In this document: positions 59,913-64,000 of the stretch, piece after piece
Layout of the letters: the number at the start of each line of letters is the position of its first letter
Numbering within the stretch: the first letter of the stretch is position 1
Source: Saccharopolyspora sp. SCSIO 74807
GTDB taxonomy: Bacteria; Actinomycetota; Actinomycetes; Mycobacteriales; Pseudonocardiaceae
Assembly (NCBI RefSeq): GCF_037023755.1
Contig: NZ_CP146100.1
Location: forward strand, 5,921,501-5,985,500
Length of the DNA stretch: 64,000 nucleotides
Direction of reading: 5' to 3'
Position numbers and translations under genes: made by a program
The notes under the pieces: model-generated
What the model was told of the DNA's origin: nothing
The model's input: only the letters and a program-made list of their open reading frames with translations
Databases searched by the model: none

Positions 59913-60155
59913 GTGCTCACCACGAAGAAAATCCTTGTCACCGCGGGTTTCGTCGGCGCGGCCATGCTCGGATCGGCCGGGGCCGCCGGGGCCGTGGACT
60001 TCCACGAGTGCATCGACGGCGGCGGGATCGGGACGCCGGCGCTGGACGTCACCAACGACGACCCGATCATGTTGTGCTCGGGTGGCGAGCACGACCAAGT
60101 GGAGATCGATTCCGGTGTGGGCGGTCTCGACGCGCTGCACTCGCTCGGCGGCTAA
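59913..60155 (+). CDS. Small secreted protein with two cysteines
   Basis: 80 residues from a GTG at 59913 behind a GGGAGGGAGAA ribosome site. Signal peptide: LTTKK, hydrophobic core ILVTAGFVGAAMLGSAG, cleavage near AGA-VDF. The mature part is about 54 residues, acidic and Gly-rich, with only two Cys (FHECID and MLCSGG) that could form one disulfide. No known family recognised. A strong hairpin terminator follows 110 bp later. Confidence 0.75.
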   Translation: MLTTKKILVTAGFVGAAMLGSAGAAGAVDFHECIDGGGIGTPALDVTNDDPIMLCSGGEHDQVEIDSGVGGLDALHSLGG

Positions 60156-60266
60156 GGGCTCGGCAGCTGACGAGCAGGGCGGCTGAGGGGTTCGACAGCG
60201 TGGTGGCCGGTCCCGGCGGGGCCGGCCCACCTGCGGGCGAAAGCAGCTGAGCCACCCGCTGCCGAC

Positions 60267-60310
60267 GCGAAAGTGCCCGGTCCCGCTCGTGGGGCCGGGC
60301 ACTTTCGCGT
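60267..60310. terminator. Strong bidirectional hairpin terminator
   Basis: CGCGAAAGTGCCCGGTCCC (60267-60285), six-base loop, GGGGCCGGGCACTTTCGCG (60292-60310): a 19-bp stem with a single G-U pair. Followed by TTT on the + strand. It separates the rightward secreted-protein gene from the leftward GMC gene and can serve both. Confidence 0.85.
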
Positions 60311-60343
60311 TTCCGGAGGCAGGCGGCGCGCCTGCGGCGGACG

Positions 60344-61954
60344 TCAGCTCAGGATCTCCTCGGCGCAACGCTCGCCGATCATGATCGACGGGGCGTTCGT
60401 GTTGCCACCCGTGATGGAGGGGATGACCGAGGCGTCGGCGACCCGCAGCCCCTCGACGCCGCGGACCTTCAGGTCCGGGCCGACCACCGCCCGCTCGTCC
60501 GCGCCCATCCGGCAGGTGCCGACGGGGTGGTACACGCTGTGCACGAAGTTGGGCAGTGCCCGGCGCATCTCCTGCTCGTCGCGGTATTGCTCGCCCGGCC
60601 CGATCTCGCCCTGGCTGTCCCCGACACCCGCCATCGTCTCCCGCACCATCCGGACGCCTTCCAGCAGCACCTCGGTGTCCTGCGGCTCCTTCAGGTACGC
60701 GGGATCGATCAGCGGTGCCGCCTTCGGGTCGGCGCTGCCCAGCCGGACGGTCCCGCGGCTTTGCGGATAGATCAGCGTGGGGAACACGCTCTGCCCGGGT
60801 TTGCTGGTGGGCGGGCGGACCATCTTGTCGGAGTCCTGGTTCGGGATCGGGTAAACCCAGTACAGGCTCAGCAGCTGCAAGTCGGGCACCGAACCGGCGT
60901 AGGAGGTGCGCACGAAACCGGACGCCTCGAACTGCGAGCCCGCAGCCCATCCCGAGCCCGGCCGGAACCACTCCCGCAGCAGGCCGCGGGCGAAGTAGGA
61001 GGCGGTCGGTTTGCGCAGCGCCGAGTCCATCCGGAACGACACCGGAACGAACAGGTGATCGTGGAGGTTGTCGCCGACCGGCAGCTCCGAGCGCGGTTCG
61101 ATGCCGTGGGAGCGCAGGTGCTCGGCAGGACCGATGCCCGAGAGCATCAGGATCTGCGGGGAGCCGAACACGCCCGCCGACAGCACCACCTCGCGGCCTG
61201 CGCTGATCACCTTCTTGTCGCCGCGCTTGTCGGCGACCTCGATGCCGGTCGCACGCGAACCGCTGAAGACCACCTTGGCGACGGTGGCGTCGGTGAGCAC
61301 CACCAGGTTGCCCGGCCGGTCGTCGTGCAAGTAGCCCTTGGACGACGAGTAGCGCACGCCGCGATCGGCGCTGAGCTGGAACGGCGCGATGCCTTCCTGG
61401 CTTTCGCCGTTGTAGTCGTCGATCCGCGGCACGCCGAGGCGGCTGGTGGCGGCGTCCATGAAGTCGCGTGCGGCGCCGGTCAGCTCGCGGACCTTCCGGA
61501 CCCGGATGGGACCACCGCCGCCGCGGAGCTCGGACTCGCCGCCCTCCCAGTCCTCGAGCCGTTTGAACGCGGGCAGCACGTCGTCGTAGGACCAGCCCTT
61601 GCAGCCGTCGGCCGCCCAGTCGTCGTAGTTCTTGCGGTTGCCGCGCACGAACAGCATGCCGTTTACCGAGCTGGACCCGCCGAGCACGCGACCGCGGGTC
61701 TGCGGGATCACCCGCTGCCACGCGTCGGATTGCGGAACCGACTTGTAGCCCCAGTCGAAGTGCTTCTTGAGCTGCGGGGTCGACTGCAGCGGCGCGATGG
61801 CGCCCGGGATGCTCAGCAGGCTCTTCAGCGGGCCCCGGTCATCGCGCGGCCCCGCTTCGACCAGGACCACGGATGATCCGCTCTCGGCGAGCCTGCGCGC
61901 GACCGCGCAGCCCGCGCTGCCGGCGCCCACCACGACGTAGTCAGCCTGAGACAT
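60344..61954 (-). CDS. GMC-family FAD oxidoreductase (choline dehydrogenase-like)
   Basis: 536 residues from ATG 61954 (GGAGAAGG upstream). FAD motif VVGAGSAGCAVARRL at the N-terminus; GMC signature 1 GRVLGGSSSVNGM near 85; signature 2 GVFGSPQILMLSGIGP near 255. Catalytic His476 lies in YHPVGTCRMG, with Asn518/Asn520 in GGNTNAPS. Oxidises an alcohol to an aldehyde. The divergent aldehyde dehydrogenase could take the product to the acid. Two KstR-like palindromes in the shared promoter suggest steroid- or lipid-linked control. Confidence 0.92.
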   Translation of the reverse strand: MSQADYVVVGAGSAGCAVARRLAESGSSVVLVEAGPRDDRGPLKSLLSIPGAIAPLQSTPQLKKHFDWGYKSVPQSDAWQRVIPQTRGRVLGGSSSVNGMLFVRGNRKNYDDWAADGCKGWSYDDVLPAFKRLEDWEGGESELRGGGGPIRVRKVRELTGAARDFMDAATSRLGVPRIDDYNGESQEGIAPFQLSADRGVRYSSSKGYLHDDRPGNLVVLTDATVAKVVFSGSRATGIEVADKRGDKKVISAGREVVLSAGVFGSPQILMLSGIGPAEHLRSHGIEPRSELPVGDNLHDHLFVPVSFRMDSALRKPTASYFARGLLREWFRPGSGWAAGSQFEASGFVRTSYAGSVPDLQLLSLYWVYPIPNQDSDKMVRPPTSKPGQSVFPTLIYPQSRGTVRLGSADPKAAPLIDPAYLKEPQDTEVLLEGVRMVRETMAGVGDSQGEIGPGEQYRDEQEMRRALPNFVHSVYHPVGTCRMGADERAVVGPDLKVRGVEGLRVADASVIPSITGGNTNAPSIMIGERCAEEILS

Positions 61955-62009
61955 CTTGGCGCCCTTCTCCGTCGGTCCGCGTGCAGCGACGCGATCTCCC
62001 GACGAAGAG

Positions 62010-62023
62010 TAGAACTCGTTCTA
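62010..62023. promoter_or_regulatory. KstR-like operator, site 1
   Basis: TAGAACTCGTTCTA fits the mycobacterial KstR consensus TNNAACNNGTTNNA at every fixed position and has TAGAAC/GTTCTA arms. 55 bp upstream of the GMC start. Confidence 0.65.
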
Positions 62024-62191
62024 ACGACTGTCCATGGGCAGCGCGCGCTCCGCACCGCGATCCGGCGGCGATCTGAACCGAACCGGAAAACCCGGACGAC
62101 CGCGAAACGAGCCTTGCACTGCCGTACCCGCGCCTCTACAGTCCGCGGATATGCCACGACGCCGCTCGTGCAGCGAACACCGCTGCTGAAT

Positions 62192-62205
62192 TAGAACCTG
62201 TTATA
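62192..62205. promoter_or_regulatory. KstR-like operator, site 2
   Basis: TAGAACCTGTTATA also fits TNNAACNNGTTNNA at every fixed position. 77 bp upstream of the aldehyde dehydrogenase start. Confidence 0.62.
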
Positions 62206-62282
62206 TAGGCCAGCAGCCGCTGGCGGCTCCAGCTCGCGTGCGGCGGAACCCGCCCGCACGCGCCGTCCCCGGAGGCAAGCCG

Positions 62283-63818
62283 ATGGCCATCGTGAACCCG
62301 CTCCCCAGCGCACCCGACGGGCACCGGCGCCTGCGCCTGGACAGTCCGGTGGACCAGCAGTGCGTCGGCGAACTCGACATCAGCAGCAAGGACGACGTCG
62401 ACCACGCGATCAGCCGCGCGCGGGCGGCGCAGGCCGCTTGGGCGGCCCGCCCGGTCAAGGAACGCGCCGCGATCGTTCGCTCGGCCGTCGACGAACTGGT
62501 CGCGCGCCGCGACGAGATCATCGCGACGTTGCAGGCCGAGACCGGCAAGCCGCGCGCCGAAGCGCTCGCGATCGAGATCGTGCCCGCCTGCGACTTCCTC
62601 AACCACTGGAGCAGCCGGGCGCACCGGGACCTGCGCGACGAGCGCCGCAAGGTGCACGGTTACATCCGCCCGCTGAAGAAGCTGCGGATCCACTACCAGC
62701 CGCTCGGCGTGGTCGGCGTGATCACGCCGTGGAACGCGCCCTTCGTGCTGTCGCTGAATCCCGTGGTTCAAGCGCTGCTGGCGGGCAACGGGGTGGTGCT
62801 CAAACCCTCGGAGATGACTCCGCGATCGGCCGAGTGGGCGGTGCGGATCCTGCACGCGGCCGGCGTTCCCGAGGACCTGGTGCAGGTCGTGCACGGCGAC
62901 GGTGAGACCGGCGCCGCACTGGTCGACGGCCAGGTCGACAAGATCTCGTTCACCGGCAGCGTGCCCACCGGGCGCACCATCGCGGCGCGCAGCGCGCAGC
63001 GGCTCATCCCGTGCACCCTGGAGCTGGGCGGCAAGGACGCGATGATCGTCTGCGCGGACGCCGATCTGGAGCGAGCCGCCAACGGCGCGGTGTACCTGTC
63101 GATGTTCAACACCGGTCAGGTCTGCCTCAGCGTCGAGCGGATCTACGTGGCAGACGAGGTCGCCGACGAATTCATCCGCCTGGTGCGGGAAAAAGCGGCA
63201 GCGATCAGCTACGGCGCAGGCGACAAGGACATGGGCCCGCTGTTCTCGGACAAGCAGCTCGACGTGGTCACCCGGCACGTCCGGGACGCCGGGGAGAAGG
63301 GCGCCACCATCGCCGTCGGCGGCGAGCGCGGGTCCGCGGAGGGCCTGTACTTCCAGCCCACGGTCGTCGTCGGCGCTGCGCACGACATGGACATCATGCG
63401 GGAGGAGACCTTCGGGCCGGTGGCGGCCATCATGCGCGTGCGCGACGACGAGGAAGCGGTCCGCCGGGCCAACGACACCGCGTACGGCCTCGGCGGGAGC
63501 GTGTTCACCAAGAGCACGGCGAAGGCCAGGGACATCGCGGCGCGCCTGACGACCGGCTCGGTGGTGCACAACGACGCGGCCGTGATCTATGGCGTGACCG
63601 AAGCCCCGTTCGGCGGCCGCAAGGACAGCGGTCTCGGGCAGGTCAACGGCACCGACGCGTTGCGCGGGTTCACCCACCCCCAGCCGCTGCTGCTGAGCCG
63701 TTGGCCGCTGAAGAAGGAGAACATCTGGTACCCCTACACGCCCAGCGTGGTCCGCAACCTCGACTCGCTGGTGCGCTACGGATTCGGCAACCGCATCGTG
63801 CGGCGGTTCCTGTCGTGA
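62283..63818 (+). CDS. NAD(P)+-dependent aldehyde dehydrogenase
   Basis: 511 residues from ATG 62283 (GGAGG seven bases upstream). Cofactor region TPWNAPF with Asn151, Glu247 in LELGGKD, and nucleophile Cys281 in NTGQVC. The C-terminus extends beyond the usual domain with a basic tail ending VRYGFGNRIVRRFLS, about 30 residues that could touch the membrane or a partner. Likely oxidises an aldehyde made by the divergent GMC enzyme; both have a KstR-like site upstream. Confidence 0.93.
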   Translation: MAIVNPLPSAPDGHRRLRLDSPVDQQCVGELDISSKDDVDHAISRARAAQAAWAARPVKERAAIVRSAVDELVARRDEIIATLQAETGKPRAEALAIEIVPACDFLNHWSSRAHRDLRDERRKVHGYIRPLKKLRIHYQPLGVVGVITPWNAPFVLSLNPVVQALLAGNGVVLKPSEMTPRSAEWAVRILHAAGVPEDLVQVVHGDGETGAALVDGQVDKISFTGSVPTGRTIAARSAQRLIPCTLELGGKDAMIVCADADLERAANGAVYLSMFNTGQVCLSVERIYVADEVADEFIRLVREKAAAISYGAGDKDMGPLFSDKQLDVVTRHVRDAGEKGATIAVGGERGSAEGLYFQPTVVVGAAHDMDIMREETFGPVAAIMRVRDDEEAVRRANDTAYGLGGSVFTKSTAKARDIAARLTTGSVVHNDAAVIYGVTEAPFGGRKDSGLGQVNGTDALRGFTHPQPLLLSRWPLKKENIWYPYTPSVVRNLDSLVRYGFGNRIVRRFLS

Positions 63819-63825
63819 CCGCGGA

Positions 63826-64000
63826 TCAGGGCAGGAGTTCCGCGAGCGGCGCGGGCTTGCCCAGGTAGAAGCCCTGCACCTGATCGCAGCCGAGTTCGCG
63901 CAGCAGCTGGAGCTGGCGAGGCGTCTCGACGCCTTCGCCCACCACCTCCAGACCGACCGCGTGCGCCATGGCGACGATGCTGGTGACGATGACCCCGAGC
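63826..64000 (-). CDS. EAL-domain cyclic-di-GMP phosphodiesterase, C-terminal end only
   Basis: The last 57 codons are visible, 5' end outside the window. The sequence AHAVGLEVVGEGVETPRQLQ with GCDQVQGFYLGKP is the end of an EAL domain, including the GEGVE Glu and the QG-Y/F motif. Any GGDEF or sensor domain would lie beyond base 64000. Convergent with the aldehyde dehydrogenase gene, seven bases apart. Confidence 0.88.
   Translation of the reverse strand, partial: LGVIVTSIVAMAHAVGLEVVGEGVETPRQLQLLRELGCDQVQGFYLGKPAPLAELLP

Larger units (their letters stand above)
61955..62282. other. 328-bp divergent GMC/ALDH promoter region
   Basis: No gene seen. Contains the two palindromic operator-like sites listed separately, each placed for one of the two divergent genes. 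Confidence 0.6.

Noticed and set aside
58140-61721. 1,193-residue open frame on the - strand
   Set aside because: It runs antisense to the acyl-CoA synthetase and out of frame through the GMC gene, both of which show full family motifs.
60344-61954. GMC protein as cholesterol oxidase because of the KstR-like sites
   Set aside because: The GMC signatures and HPVGTCRMG pattern look choline dehydrogenase-like; nothing in the sequence shows sterol specificity.

Overview
The window is high-GC actinomycete chromosome. The modular type I PKS genes, Tat-type secretion, PAS-LuxR, LacI and KstR-like control sites and codon use point to a filamentous actinomycete, possibly a Pseudonocardiales genus; that genus-level guess is inference. 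No RNA gene, insertion sequence, CRISPR array or origin was seen.

Bases 1-37290 are one end of a polyene macrolide biosynthetic cluster. Three PKS genes run leftward: a loading protein with a Ser-for-Cys ketosynthase (30110-33220), a two-module protein with methylmalonyl-type ATs and only KRs (20742-30086), and a four-module protein with malonyl-type ATs and DH+KR in every module (1-20663, its stop just outside). Colinear reading gives acetyl + 2 methylmalonyl (both beta-hydroxy) + 4 malonyl (all reduced to alkenes), i.e. a growing conjugated tetraene. This is the same opening as the nystatin and amphotericin synthases. A four-gene tailoring operon runs the other way from the shared promoter: glycosyltransferase, DegT sugar aminotransferase, P450 and 3Fe-4S ferredoxin. 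This matches the mycosaminyl/methyl-oxidation set of polyenes. The intergenic region carries sites resembling the PAS-LuxR (PimM-type) operator. Later PKS modules, a thioesterase and a GDP-mannose dehydratase are not here and should lie left of base 1.

Bases 37.3-51.2 kb are a catabolic region of unknown substrate. A LysR gene faces a HisD-like dehydrogenase, double SnoaL protein and nitrilase-type amidohydrolase. Opposite lies a tightly overlapping operon (bicupin, alpha/beta hydrolase, second HisD-like dehydrogenase, SDR, HpcH-type aldolase). A LacI regulator, an MHS-type transporter and a Tat-exported GH13 glucosidase follow. Three TACGTATG palindromic sites lie just upstream of the bicupin, transporter and glucosidase genes, so these look like one LacI regulon.

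Bases 51.2-54.5 kb hold a cupin, a flavin monooxygenase and three adjacent leftward genes that keep only C-terminal domains: a P450 tail, a PTS EIIB domain and a LuxR-type DNA-binding domain that resembles the end of a polyene PAS-LuxR regulator. Bases 54.5-60.3 kb have a sugar-porter MFS gene, an acyl-CoA-dehydrogenase-like flavoprotein (each with a 15-bp tandem repeat in front), an acyl-CoA synthetase and a small secreted protein. Bases 60.3-64 kb have divergent GMC oxidoreductase and aldehyde dehydrogenase genes, with two palindromes that fit the mycobacterial KstR operator consensus, and the tail of an EAL-domain protein.
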